From: Bacteroidales bacterium
GTDB lineage: Bacteria; Bacteroidota; Bacteroidia; Bacteroidales; UBA932
Assembly: GCA_017480345.1 (NCBI GenBank)
Contig: JAFVAU010000004.1
Coordinates: 1-49,511, forward strand
Reading direction: 5' to 3'
DNA length: 49,511 bases
Under the pieces are notes generated by a model, which was not told the DNA's origin, ran no database searches, and worked only from the letters and a program-made list of their open reading frames with translations. Below are positions 8,226 through 21,642 of this stretch, piece after piece. The translations under genes and the position numbers were made by a program. Position 1 is the first letter of the stretch. Each line of letters begins with the position of its first letter.

Positions 8226-11015
8226 ATGAAAGTAAAAGCGTTCTCTGTCCTGCTCCTTGCCGCGCTGGTGGCTTGCGGCCAAGTACAAAAAAGTCCTCTT
8301 GACGCCGTCCATGTTTTCAACGGAACCGATTTCCACGGCCATACCTATCCCGGCGCCACCACGCCCTTCGGCCTGGTGCAGCTGAGCCCGGATACCCGCA
8401 CCTACGGCTGGGACGGCTGCTCCGGCTATCACTACTCCGATTCGGCCATCCTGGGCTTCAGCCACACCCACCTGAGCGGCACCGGCTGCGCCGACCTGGG
8501 AGATTTTCTCTTCACCCCCGGCCTGAACGAGGTAAAGCCGCTTTCCCTGAATCACAAAAAAGAAAGTGCGCGCCCCGGTTACTACAAGGTGGAGACCCCC
8601 GGAATCACCGTTGAGCTCACCGCTTCCCCGCATATGGGCGTCCACCGCTACACCTTCACGGGAGAAGGCACGCGCATGCTCCTGATTGACGCCCTCCACT
8701 GCATCGGCACGGAATCCAAAGCCACGGAGGCCAGCCTGAAGGCCGAAGGAGACAAGGAAATCTCCGGAAAAAGGGTGGTGAACGCCTGGATTGAAGGCCG
8801 CGAGTGCTTCCTGAACGCCCTGTTCTCCGTCCCCTTCACCAAGATGGAAGAACCGGAAACCGGCAAACTTCTCCTTGCCTTTCCCCCCGACCTGGAAGAG
8901 CTGACGGTCTGGGCCGGCATTTCCTTCACATCGGCTCGGGCGGCACAGGCAGGAAGGCAGGCGGAAGAGGCCGATTTTGACAGCATCCTGGCCCTCACCA
9001 CCGACGACTGGGGCAGCTCCCTGGGCAGCATCCTGGTGGAAGGCGGCCCCGTGGAGCAGTTCTACACCTGCCTGTACCATACGCTGGTGTGCCCCAACAA
9101 CATTGCCGACGTGGGCGCCAAGCCCTTCTACTCCACCCTCTCCCTCTGGGACACCTTCCGCAGTTGGAACCCCCTGCAGACCCTCATCAACCCCAGCCTG
9201 GTGAACAACATGATTGACAGCATGCTGGAGATGTACCGCCGCTGGGGGGAACTTCCCATCTGGCCCCTGGCCTACGGTGAAACCGGCTGCATGATAGGCT
9301 ATCACAGCATCCCCGTAATAACCGACGCCTGGCTCCACGGCATCCGCGACTTCGACGGAGAGGAGGCCCTGGCCGCCATGGTAGTGTCTTCCAACAAGAA
9401 CAAGGGCAACGCATCGGCCCTGTATAACCAGTACGGCTATATTCCCGCCAACAAGATGGCTGAATCCGTCTCCCAGACGCTGGAATTCGCCTACGACGAC
9501 TGGTGCATCGCCAAGATGGCGGAGAGCCTGGGCAAGGCCGATATCGCCGCCGAATACTACCAAAGGGCACGCCGCTACCAAAACGTCTTCGACCCCACCA
9601 CCGGTTTCATGCGCGGCCGGCAGGCCGACGGCAACTGGGTGGAGCCCTTCGACCCCATTTCCTCCACGCGGGAATATACCGAGGCCATTCCCTGGCAGGC
9701 CCGCTTCTTTGTTCCGCACGATGTGGCCGGCCACACTTCCCTGATGGGAGGCCGGGAAGCCATGGTAGCCGCGCTGGACTCCCTCTTCACCTACGAAGCC
9801 CGCAGCGAGAAGGTGAAGGTGTCAGACATCACCGGCCTCAAGGGCCAGTATGCCCACGGCAACGAGCCCAGCCACCACATGGCCTGGCTGTACAACTGGC
9901 TGGGAGAGCCCTCCAAGAGCCAGAAAATTGTGCGCGAGCTGCTGGAAGAGATGTACAGCACGGGGCCGGACGGCGTATGTGGCAACGAGGACTGCGGCCA
10001 GATGAGCGCCTGGTATGTACTTTCTTCCCTGGGCCTGTATCCCGCCTGCCCCGGCACGGGAGAATACATCCTGGCGGCCCCACTGTTCAAGAAAGCCACC
10101 CTGGCACTGGGCGACGGCAACAGCCTCACCATCCTGGCCGACAAGCCTTCCTACCCCTATATCTCCAAGGTTACCCTGAACGGGAAGCCGGTGGAGAGGA
10201 ATTACCTCACCTACGAAGAAATCATGGGCGGCGGCACCCTGGCCTTCCGTCTTTCCAAAACTCCGGACCATGGCCGTGACGCCTTCCCGGCCCCCTATTC
10301 CATGACAACGGAGCCCGTGGTGTCCACGCCGGCCTTCTCCGGCGGCCTCACCCTCTTCCGGGAATCCATTCCCCTTACCATGAACTGCCTCACCCCGGAA
10401 GCCGCCATCCATTATACCCTGGACGGCAGCGAGCCCACGGAGGAGAGTCCCCTTTACACGGAGCCTCTGGTGCTGAGCGAATCGGCCCAAATCCGGGCAA
10501 AGGCCTTCAAGGAGGGCATGCAAGCTTCCCCGGAGGCATCGGCCCAAGCCACCAAGGCTTTCTTCCGCCCCGGCCTCAAGCTCGCCGGCCTGCGAAGCGG
10601 CTGCCGCTACACCTACCACCTGGGCACCTTCTCGGAGACGGCCGATGTGCGCCGGAGCCCGGCAAAGGCCGGCGGAGTCATGAGCGAACCGTCCATTGAG
10701 AACGCCCCCGACGAAGACCACTTCGGCTATATCTTCTCCGGTTACATTGACATACCGGAAGACGGCATCTGGAGCTTCTCCCTCACCAGCGACGACGGCG
10801 CCATCCTGGAGGTGGACGGGACGCTGGTGGTGGACAACGACGGCTCCCACAGCGCCATCACCACCTTCGGCCGCATTCCGCTCCTGAAGGGCCTGCACAG
10901 CTACAAGCTCCTCTACCTGGAAGACTATGAGGGCCAGGCGCTTGCCTGGGGCTGGAAGGCCGAAAACGAAGACAGCTTCTCCCGTATTCCCCTGGATAAA
11001 TTGTACTACAGATAA
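8226..11015 (+). CDS. GH92 family alpha-mannosidase with CHB_HEX_C and PA14 domains, lipoprotein
   Basis: GH92 enzymes are calcium-dependent exo-alpha-mannosidases, mostly alpha-1,2. Lipoprotein signal ends LLAALVAC (Cys 17). The N-terminal beta-sandwich begins VHVFNGTDFHGHTYPGAT and has GFSHTHLSGTGCADLGDF. The (alpha/alpha)6 domain shows the family signatures HGNEPSHHMAWLYNW (about 543) and GNEDCGQMSAWYVLSSLG (about 585). Beyond the usual ~750 residues it carries a chitobiase/hexosaminidase C-terminal-like Ig domain (IHYTLDGSEPTEESPLYTEP, about 728) and a PA14 domain (about 785-929), probably for sugar binding. The second GH92 at 35573 has the same four-part layout. The stop overlaps the next ATG by one base (TAATG), so translation is likely coupled. 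Confidence 0.93.
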   Translation: MKVKAFSVLLLAALVACGQVQKSPLDAVHVFNGTDFHGHTYPGATTPFGLVQLSPDTRTYGWDGCSGYHYSDSAILGFSHTHLSGTGCADLGDFLFTPGLNEVKPLSLNHKKESARPGYYKVETPGITVELTASPHMGVHRYTFTGEGTRMLLIDALHCIGTESKATEASLKAEGDKEISGKRVVNAWIEGRECFLNALFSVPFTKMEEPETGKLLLAFPPDLEELTVWAGISFTSARAAQAGRQAEEADFDSILALTTDDWGSSLGSILVEGGPVEQFYTCLYHTLVCPNNIADVGAKPFYSTLSLWDTFRSWNPLQTLINPSLVNNMIDSMLEMYRRWGELPIWPLAYGETGCMIGYHSIPVITDAWLHGIRDFDGEEALAAMVVSSNKNKGNASALYNQYGYIPANKMAESVSQTLEFAYDDWCIAKMAESLGKADIAAEYYQRARRYQNVFDPTTGFMRGRQADGNWVEPFDPISSTREYTEAIPWQARFFVPHDVAGHTSLMGGREAMVAALDSLFTYEARSEKVKVSDITGLKGQYAHGNEPSHHMAWLYNWLGEPSKSQKIVRELLEEMYSTGPDGVCGNEDCGQMSAWYVLSSLGLYPACPGTGEYILAAPLFKKATLALGDGNSLTILADKPSYPYISKVTLNGKPVERNYLTYEEIMGGGTLAFRLSKTPDHGRDAFPAPYSMTTEPVVSTPAFSGGLTLFRESIPLTMNCLTPEAAIHYTLDGSEPTEESPLYTEPLVLSESAQIRAKAFKEGMQASPEASAQATKAFFRPGLKLAGLRSGCRYTYHLGTFSETADVRRSPAKAGGVMSEPSIENAPDEDHFGYIFSGYIDIPEDGIWSFSLTSDDGAILEVDGTLVVDNDGSHSAITTFGRIPLLKGLHSYKLLYLEDYEGQALAWGWKAENEDSFSRIPLDKLYYR

Positions 11016-12943
11016 TGAAAAAACTTCTCCTTTCCCTGGCCATCCTGCTGCCCCTTTGCGCAGCGGCCCAGCACCCCGTTGTCCTTCATTCGCACAACGA
11101 CTATAACCGCACCGCACCCTTCTGGGAGGCCTATTCCCAGCACTGCCGCTCCATCGAGGCCGATGTCTTCTTCCATAACGAAGAGCTTCTGGTGGGCCAC
11201 GACGTAGAGGACCTGAAGCCGGAAAACAGCTTCCTGAGGATGTATGTGGACCCTATCGTGCGCACCTTCCGCGCCAACGGCGGCCGCATGTGGGAAGGCT
11301 CCGACGAGCAGCTGATGCTGCTGGTGGAGCTCAAGAGCGCCACGGAGCCCACGCTCACGGAAGTGATTGCTCAACTGGAAGACTTCCCGGACGTTTTCTG
11401 CTCCCCGAAGGGCGTGAAAGTGGCCATCACCGGCAACGTGCCCGCCAAGGAGCATTTCTGCGACTACCCCGCCTGGGTGGGCTTTGACGGAGACATCCGG
11501 GACAGCTACACCGCGGCGCAGCTGGAGCGTGTGGCCTTAGTGAGCAACTCCTTCCGCCTCTTTGCCCGCAAGTGGAACGGCAAGGGCCGCATGATAGACC
11601 CGGAACTGGACGCCGTGACCCAGGCCATTGCCAAGGTCCATTCCTGGGGCAAGCCCATCCGCTTCTGGGAGGCTCCGGAGGGCACCACCGCCTACTTCAC
11701 CTTCTGGAAACTGGGCGTGGACATCATCAACACGGACAAACCGGCCGTGGCCTCGCTCTTTTTCAGCGACTGGGGCAACAAGAACTTCATCATGGGCCGG
11801 CACAAGGTGGAAGCCGGCGTCACCGGAACCAAGAAGCTGGACGCCGCCACCCGTGACTTCTCCGGCTTCCAGAACGAGAAACTGCAGCTCACCCGGCGCG
11901 TCCCCACCTACACGCCCAGCTACAAGAACGACGGGGCCAAGAAGAAAATCAAGAACGTGATCCTGCTCATCGGCGACGGCATGGGCCTGAACCAGATTGT
12001 GGCCGGCGCCTACGCCAACAAGCGTGAGCTGAGCATCCTGAAGATGAAAAGCATCGGCATCCAGTTCTACAACCCGCAGGACGACTTTATCGGAGACTCC
12101 GCTTCCGGCGGCAGCGCCCTGGCCACAGGCCAGCTTTCCTGGACACGCCATATTGCCTCCAACCACGACGGTTCCGCGGAACACTCCCCCCTCACGGACT
12201 ATTTCCATGCCCTGGGCAAGTCCACGGGCGTCATTACCATGGGAGACATTGCCGACGCCACCCCCGCCGTCTTCTACGGCCACACCTCCGAGCGTGACAG
12301 TACCGAGCTCATCACCAGCTTCCTGGCCACTTCCAGCACGCTGGACCTGCTGTGCGGCAGCGGAACGGACTATTTTGAAGATCCCCGGCAGGACGGTCTG
12401 GACCTGATGGCCGGCATCAAGGCCAAGGGCTATTTCTACAGCCACGACGCCCTGGGAACCACCTCCCTCCCCGGCAAGGTGATTGCCATTGACCAGCGCA
12501 TGCGCCCGTATGCCACCGAGGAGACGCTGGACCTGTTGGCCGATATCACCACGGAATCCATCCACAAGCTTCAGAGCCTCTCCCGCAAAGGCTTCTTCCT
12601 CATGGTGGAAGGCGCCAAAATAGATTATGCCGGCCACTCGGACTGCTTCCCCGCCTCCGTGATTGAACAGCTGGCCTTTGACCGCGCCGTGGCGGCCGCC
12701 CTCCGTTTTGCCGATGAGGACGGCGAAACCCTGGTGGTGGTTACCGCCGACCATGAGACCGGCGGCCTCACCCTCCTGGACGGAGACTTGGAGAGCGGCC
12801 ACATCCTGGCCGTGTACAACTCCGACGACCATACCCCTACCGTGGTGCCCGTATTCGCCTACGGCCCCGGTTCCCGTGAATTCATGGGCACCTACATGAA
12901 CGTGGAAATTCCCCGCACCATCAAAAAACTGGTTACGAAATGA
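11015..12943 (+). CDS. Fusion of GDPD/PI-PLC-like phosphodiesterase and alkaline phosphatase
   Basis: A 642-residue exported protein (signal MKKLLLSLAILLPLCAAAQ, not a lipoprotein). Residues about 20-265 resemble the PLC-like phosphodiesterase barrel: HSHNDYNRTAPFWEAY, then IEADVFF and LLVGHD as the acidic and His ligands. Residues about 310-642 are an alkaline phosphatase: metal site IGDGMG (about 321), nucleophile region GDSASGGSALATG (about 360), MVEGAKIDYAGH and TADHETGG (about 577). Such a protein could open a phosphodiester and then remove the remaining phosphate. The substrate is unknown; glycerophosphate, inositol phosphate or sugar-phosphate linkages are all possible. It sits second in a glycosidase operon, coupled to GH92 by a one-base overlap and to the next gene by ATGA. 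Confidence 0.85.
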   Translation: MKKLLLSLAILLPLCAAAQHPVVLHSHNDYNRTAPFWEAYSQHCRSIEADVFFHNEELLVGHDVEDLKPENSFLRMYVDPIVRTFRANGGRMWEGSDEQLMLLVELKSATEPTLTEVIAQLEDFPDVFCSPKGVKVAITGNVPAKEHFCDYPAWVGFDGDIRDSYTAAQLERVALVSNSFRLFARKWNGKGRMIDPELDAVTQAIAKVHSWGKPIRFWEAPEGTTAYFTFWKLGVDIINTDKPAVASLFFSDWGNKNFIMGRHKVEAGVTGTKKLDAATRDFSGFQNEKLQLTRRVPTYTPSYKNDGAKKKIKNVILLIGDGMGLNQIVAGAYANKRELSILKMKSIGIQFYNPQDDFIGDSASGGSALATGQLSWTRHIASNHDGSAEHSPLTDYFHALGKSTGVITMGDIADATPAVFYGHTSERDSTELITSFLATSSTLDLLCGSGTDYFEDPRQDGLDLMAGIKAKGYFYSHDALGTTSLPGKVIAIDQRMRPYATEETLDLLADITTESIHKLQSLSRKGFFLMVEGAKIDYAGHSDCFPASVIEQLAFDRAVAAALRFADEDGETLVVVTADHETGGLTLLDGDLESGHILAVYNSDDHTPTVVPVFAYGPGSREFMGTYMNVEIPRTIKKLVTK

Positions 12944-14541
12944 GAAAAATCGGCCTTATAGCAAGCCTGCTGGCCCTTTCCCTGCCTGCCTTGGCACAAG
13001 ACCTCAAGAGCGGCCCGTACGAGCTACCCTACAAGAACACCTATGTGAAGAACATCTTCGTGGCGGAGAACCCCTACCGCACCCTGCCCCGCGAGACGGT
13101 GGAGCCCGGCAGCTTTGAAAAGGCCCGGAAAGTGCTTCCCGCGCCCTTCTGGGAGGGCCATCAGCAGGAAGTGGACATGTACTGGCATGCCTGGCAGATT
13201 GCCGTGGGGAACATCCGGCAGCCCCAGGAAGGCTCCGGTTTCGTGAGCCCCTACTTAGACGTGGCCTACAACGGCAACATTTTCATGTGGGACGACTCCT
13301 TCATGATGATGTTCGCCCGCTACGGCTACCGTTTCTTCCCCTTCCAGCGCACCCTGGACAATTTCTACGCCAAGCAGCACCAGGACGGCTTCATCTGCCG
13401 GGAAATCCGGGCCGACGGCTCCGACTGTTTCGAGCGTTATGACCCCGTTTCCACGGGTCCCAACCTGCTTCCCTGGGCGGAGCTGCTGTACTACAAGCAG
13501 TTCGGGGACATAGACCGTCTGCACCGCGTGTTCCCCGCCCTGGTGGCCTATGCCCAGTGGTGGAAACTGAACCGCACCTGGCCCAACGGCACCTACTGGA
13601 GCAGCGGCTGGGGCACCGGCATGGACAACATGCCCCGCGTGAGAGAAGGCTACAACCAGATTTTCTCCAACGGCCACATGAGCTGGCTGGACACCAACCT
13701 GCAGCAGTATCTGGTGGAGGACTGCCTCATGCAGATAGGCTTCTTCACGGAGCGCTGGCAGGAAATTGAAGAGATGGAGGACGAGATGAAGTTCCTCAAG
13801 GCCTGGATCAACGACCACATGTGGGACCCCGAGACGGGCTTCCTCTACGACGTCTATGCCGACGGCTCCCGCGCTGCAGTGAAGGGAATATCGGCCTTCT
13901 GGGCACTCCAGACGGATGTTCTGGACAAAGAGCGGATGGACACGCTGGTGGCGCACCTGAGCGACACCACGGAGTTCGGCCGCCCGCACCGCGTGCCTTC
14001 CCTGAGCGCCGACCACAAGAAATACAACCCCCTGGGCCGATACTGGCAGGGCGGCATCTGGCCGGGCGCCAACTACATGGTCATTGACGGCCTGTGGCGC
14101 AAGGGTTATAAGGAGCTTTGCCGCGAGGTGGCCGACAACCACTACGGCAATGTGTTCCAGGTATGGAAAAACACAGGCACTTTCTGGGAGTATTATGCCC
14201 CCGAAAGCATCGAGCCCGGCTTCATGGCCCGCAAAGACTTCGTGGGTTGGGCCGGTCTCCCGCCCATTGCGGAGTTCATCGAATGCATCCTGGGCATCCG
14301 CAGCGACTATTCCGCCGGCAGCATCGAGTGGGACCTCCGCCAGACGGAAGCCCACGGCATCGAGCGTTATCCCTTTGGCCCCGACGGCGTGGTGGCCCTG
14401 AAGGCCGCCGCCCGGAAAAACCCGGCCGACAAGCCCGTCATCACCGTTACCACCAACGTTCCCTTCGACCTCACCATTCTCTGGGGCAACAACCAGAGCG
14501 CCACGGTCCATGTTGAAAAATCCGGCAGACTCTCCTTCTGA
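12940..14541 (+). CDS. GH63-like (MGH1-type) glycoside hydrolase
   Basis: A 533-residue exported enzyme (signal MRKIGLIASLLALSLPALAQ) of the (alpha/alpha)6-barrel clan that includes GH63 and GH37. Seen motifs are YNGNIFMWDDSFMMMFARYG (about 108-127) and YWQGGIWPGANYMVIDGLW (about 368-386), the latter the usual YWRGxxWxxxNY signature. Family members cleave alpha-glucosidic bonds or mannosylglycerate-type alpha-mannosides, so the substrate cannot be fixed. A short beta-rich C-terminal tail (FDLTILWGNNQSATVHVE) follows the barrel. Start overlaps the previous stop as ATGA, indicating coupled translation. GH37 trehalase is a less likely alternative because its signatures are absent. Confidence 0.8.
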   Translation: MRKIGLIASLLALSLPALAQDLKSGPYELPYKNTYVKNIFVAENPYRTLPRETVEPGSFEKARKVLPAPFWEGHQQEVDMYWHAWQIAVGNIRQPQEGSGFVSPYLDVAYNGNIFMWDDSFMMMFARYGYRFFPFQRTLDNFYAKQHQDGFICREIRADGSDCFERYDPVSTGPNLLPWAELLYYKQFGDIDRLHRVFPALVAYAQWWKLNRTWPNGTYWSSGWGTGMDNMPRVREGYNQIFSNGHMSWLDTNLQQYLVEDCLMQIGFFTERWQEIEEMEDEMKFLKAWINDHMWDPETGFLYDVYADGSRAAVKGISAFWALQTDVLDKERMDTLVAHLSDTTEFGRPHRVPSLSADHKKYNPLGRYWQGGIWPGANYMVIDGLWRKGYKELCREVADNHYGNVFQVWKNTGTFWEYYAPESIEPGFMARKDFVGWAGLPPIAEFIECILGIRSDYSAGSIEWDLRQTEAHGIERYPFGPDGVVALKAAARKNPADKPVITVTTNVPFDLTILWGNNQSATVHVEKSGRLSF

Positions 14542-14545
14542 ACCC

Positions 14546-17233
14546 ATGAAAAAAACACTCCTTACCCCCCTCCTTCTGCTGGCCGGCCTCGCAGCCATGG
14601 CCCAGCCCCAACTGAACCCGAACAACATTGACGAAGTGCTGAAGGCCATGACCCTGGAGGAAAAAGCCTCCCTCCTGGTGGGTACTAGCTCCGACAACCT
14701 GGTCCCCGGCCTGGCGGGCGGGACGCGGGCCATCCCGCGCTTAGGCATTCCCCAGACCATCTTTTCCGACGGCCCGGCCGGTGTGCGTATAGACCCGGAG
14801 CGGGATCCCGCCCACACCGTGGCCACGGGCTTCCCTGTGGGCACCCTGCTGGCCAGTTCCTGGGACACCCAGCTGGTGGAAAACACCCTGAAGGTGATGG
14901 GGAACGAAGTGCTGGAATATGGCGTGGACGTGCTGCTGGCGCCTGGCATGAACATCCACCGCAACCCGCTCTGCGGGCGTAACTTCGAGTATTTCTCCGA
15001 AGACCCGCTCCTGAGCGGCAAAATGGCCGCCGCCTACATCCGGGGCATCCAGAGTAACGGGGTGGGCACATCGGCCAAGCACTATGCGGCCAACAACCAG
15101 GAGACCAACCGCACGGAGAACGACGCCCTGGTGAGCCGCCGTGCCCTCCGGGAGATATACCTCAAAAACTTCGAGCTTGCCGTGAAGGAAGGCCGCCCCT
15201 GGACCATCATGAGCTCCTACAACAAGCTCAACGGAGAATACACCCAGCAGGATTATGAGCTCCTGACCACCATTCTCCGGGACGAATGGGGCTATGAGGG
15301 CATTGTAATCACGGACTGGGGCCTCAAAGACAACACCGCAAAATCCGTCAAGGCCGGAAACGACCTCATGGACCCCGGATCCCATGTGGAAATCCAGCGC
15401 ATCCTGGAAGGCGTCCGGGAAGGAAAAATCTCCCTGGAAGAGGTGGACCGCAACGTGCGCCGCATCCTGGAATACGTGGTAAAGACACCCAAGTTCCGCC
15501 ACTATGCCCACTCCGGCCATCCGGACCTGAAAGCCCACGCCGTCACTTCGCGCGAGGCGGCGGCGGAATCCATCGTCCTTCTTCGCAACCAGCGGCACAC
15601 CCTGCCCCTCAAGGGCCATGAGCGGGTGGCCCTGTACGGCGTCACCAGCGAGGATTTCATTGCCGGCGGCACCGGTTCCGGCGAAGTGCACAAGCCCTAT
15701 GTGGTTACCATGACCCAGGCCTTGGAGACGGCCGGATTCACGCTGGACGGCAGTCTCAAGAACTACTATTCCCTTGAAGCCAAAGCCCTTAAGAACCGTT
15801 TCAAGATGGAGTTCGAAGTGGACAATGAGCACCGCGAGGAGCCTTTCCTCACCGCATCGGCCATTGATTACCAGGCAACGGTGAACGACGTGGCCGTGGT
15901 GGTGCTGGGCCGCCAGGCCGGCGAAGGCAAGGACCGCCGGCTGGCGGGAGACTTCGAGCTTTCCGCCACCGAGAAGGAGCTTCTTCAGAACCTGCACAAT
16001 GCCTATCGGCCCCGGGGGAAGCGCGTGGTGGTGATCCTGAATATTGGCGGCGTCATTGAAACCGCCTCCTGGAAACATCTGGCCGATGCCATCCTCCTGC
16101 CCTGGTCTCCGGGCCAGGAAGGAGCCAATGCCCTTGCAGACATCCTCACGGGCAAGGTGAACCCCTCCGGCAAACTGCCCATGAGCTTCCCTAACAATTA
16201 CCGGGACATCCCCTCCCAGGCCGATTTCCCCTACGACTATGAGCCGCTGGCCCCCTACCACAAGAAGGAGAACGTGGACTTTACCCAGTACACGGAAGAC
16301 ATCTGGGTGGGCTACCGCTACTATGTGACGCAGGAGATGGAGGTCTCCTATCCCTTCGGCTATGGCCTCAGCTATACCAGCTTCGCTTATTCCAAGCCCA
16401 CCGTGAAGGCCGGGGCCGATGGTTTCACCGCTTCCGTCACCATCACCAATACGGGCGACATGGCGGGCAAGGAAGTGGTGGAGCTCTACGTGAGCGCCCC
16501 CGCCGGCGGCCTGGAGAAACCCGCCCGCGAGCTTAAGGCCTTTGCCAAGACAAGGCTCCTGCAACCCGGTGAAAGCCAGGTGCTTACCATGACGGTAGAC
16601 AACTACGGCCTGGCCTCCTTCAACGAGGCCGCATCGGCCTGGGAAGCGGCCGAAGGAGAATACAAGCTGCTCTTCGGAGCCTCCTGCACAGACATCCGCG
16701 CCACCGGCAACTACAAGCTCAAAAAAGCCCTCTCCTGGCCTGTGAACAAGATTCTGGGCATGGCCGACGGCCACGACGCCAAGCATTTTGCCGCCGTGAA
16801 GGACGCCGCGCCGGCCGGAAAGGGCCTCCGCTACTCTTACCGGGAGGGCCACTACATGAGCGTGGACGGCTTCCTCTCCGCCCCGGAAAAGAGCACCGGC
16901 ATCACCCCTGTCATTAGCGCAACGCTCAAGGAGCGGGAAGACCACTTCGGCCTCTTCTTCAAAGGGCTCATGAAGGTGGAGCAGGACGGCCTGTACCGGC
17001 TTTCCCTGCACTCCGACGACGGCTCCCGCCTGAGTCTGGACGGGCAGGCTCTGATTAACCTGGACCGCGACGGCGGCGGCTCCCAGGAGATTTGGGTATC
17101 CCTGGAAGCCGGTTTCCACCGCATCGAGGTGGGCTTCTGGGACAACTTTGCCGAAGAAACCATTGAGGTGGGCCTGCGGGGCCCCGGCATCTCCGTGAGC
17201 AACCTGCCCGCCTCCATGCTGTATCACGAATAA
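14546..17233 (+). CDS. GH3 beta-glycosidase with C-terminal PA14 domain
   Basis: An 895-residue exported enzyme. ATG 14546 is chosen over an upstream in-frame ATG (14510) inside the previous gene because it starts the signal peptide MKKTLLTPLLLLAGLAAMAQ. The GH3 TIM barrel shows GTSAKHYAANNQETNR (about 175) and the nucleophile Asp in EGIVITDWG (about Asp 256). The second alpha/beta sandwich and the Fn3-like domain (VSYPFGYGLSYTSFAYS) follow. A PA14 module occupies about 748-895 and is strikingly like the one on the phosphatase at 34024 (GKGLRYSYREG versus GKGLRYTYAEG). Here PA14 is at the end rather than inserted in the second domain as in many GH3 enzymes. Activity is probably beta-glucosidase or beta-xylosidase. 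Confidence 0.93.
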   Translation: MKKTLLTPLLLLAGLAAMAQPQLNPNNIDEVLKAMTLEEKASLLVGTSSDNLVPGLAGGTRAIPRLGIPQTIFSDGPAGVRIDPERDPAHTVATGFPVGTLLASSWDTQLVENTLKVMGNEVLEYGVDVLLAPGMNIHRNPLCGRNFEYFSEDPLLSGKMAAAYIRGIQSNGVGTSAKHYAANNQETNRTENDALVSRRALREIYLKNFELAVKEGRPWTIMSSYNKLNGEYTQQDYELLTTILRDEWGYEGIVITDWGLKDNTAKSVKAGNDLMDPGSHVEIQRILEGVREGKISLEEVDRNVRRILEYVVKTPKFRHYAHSGHPDLKAHAVTSREAAAESIVLLRNQRHTLPLKGHERVALYGVTSEDFIAGGTGSGEVHKPYVVTMTQALETAGFTLDGSLKNYYSLEAKALKNRFKMEFEVDNEHREEPFLTASAIDYQATVNDVAVVVLGRQAGEGKDRRLAGDFELSATEKELLQNLHNAYRPRGKRVVVILNIGGVIETASWKHLADAILLPWSPGQEGANALADILTGKVNPSGKLPMSFPNNYRDIPSQADFPYDYEPLAPYHKKENVDFTQYTEDIWVGYRYYVTQEMEVSYPFGYGLSYTSFAYSKPTVKAGADGFTASVTITNTGDMAGKEVVELYVSAPAGGLEKPARELKAFAKTRLLQPGESQVLTMTVDNYGLASFNEAASAWEAAEGEYKLLFGASCTDIRATGNYKLKKALSWPVNKILGMADGHDAKHFAAVKDAAPAGKGLRYSYREGHYMSVDGFLSAPEKSTGITPVISATLKEREDHFGLFFKGLMKVEQDGLYRLSLHSDDGSRLSLDGQALINLDRDGGGSQEIWVSLEAGFHRIEVGFWDNFAEETIEVGLRGPGISVSNLPASMLYHE

Positions 17234-20733
<3,500 letters not shown>

Positions 20734-20734
<1 letters not shown>

Positions 20735-21633
20735 TGAGAAAGACTTTGACGGCCCTTGCGGCCCTGATGATGCTGGCCTCCTGCGGCCGGGAAACGGCCT
20801 CCGAGGGCCCTCTCGCCTCCCATGTGATTGTTATCGGCCTGGACGGCTGGGGAAGCTGGTGCATGGAAAAGGGAGAATATCCTTTCATCAAGGAAACGAT
20901 GCAGGAGGGGGCCTGGACCTTGGACAAACGCACCATGCGTCCTTCCATCAGCGGCGCCAACTGGGCCGCCATGATGAACGGAACCCCGGTGGAATTCTCC
21001 GGAATTACCGGCAATGAGGACCACCCCACCTTCACGCCCATCCTGCTCACGGAGCATGGCAACCAGCCCACCTTTTTCCATGTGCTGAAAAAGGAACGGC
21101 CGGAGGCCCGGACCGGCGTGGTGTGCGAATGGGGAGACTTCCTCAATTATGCCGACACCCTCTGCCTGGACTACTACAAGCGCATTGAAGACCCGGAAGG
21201 GCACCCGGACGCCATTGTCACCGAGAGTGTGAAATTCATTCAGGAACAGAAACCGGAACTCTGCTTCATCCACATTGACGCCCTGGACCACATGGGGCAC
21301 TCCTACGGACAGGGATCGGCCGAATATTATGCCGAGCTTCCCCTGGTGGACGACCGTGTACGCCGGATCGTGGAAGGCATCAAAGACGCCGGCATCTATG
21401 ACGACAGCATCATTATCCTTACCTCCGACCACGGCCACTACCAGACCGGCCACGGCGGAGATACCGACCTGGAGATTACCACCCCGCTGCTTGTCTGGGG
21501 CAAGGGCGTCAAGAAGAACCACCCAATCAAAGAGACGGTGATTCAGATGGACCTGGCCGCCACCGTGGCCCGCATCCTCAACCTGCCCCAGCCTCAAAGC
21601 TGGCGCGGAAAGGTCATTGAAGTATTTGAATAA
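20734..21633 (+). CDS. NPP/alkaline-phosphatase-superfamily phosphoesterase, lipoprotein
   Basis: A 299-residue lipoprotein (signal MRKTLTALAALMMLASC, Cys 17) of the type I phosphodiesterase/nucleotide pyrophosphatase branch. Metal ligands are visible in VIGLDGWG (about 36), HIDALDHMGH and TSDHGHYQTGHGG, and the nucleophile should be the Ser of RPSISGANWAAMM (about 71), where family members have Thr or Ser. It could hydrolyse phosphodiesters or phosphomonoesters. Position between a GH2 and a GH3 gene, with one-base overlap upstream and 9 bases downstream, indicates a role in glycan or nucleotide-sugar-derived phosphate removal rather than general phosphate scavenging (inference). Confidence 0.88.
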
Positions 21634-21642
21634 CAGATAATT

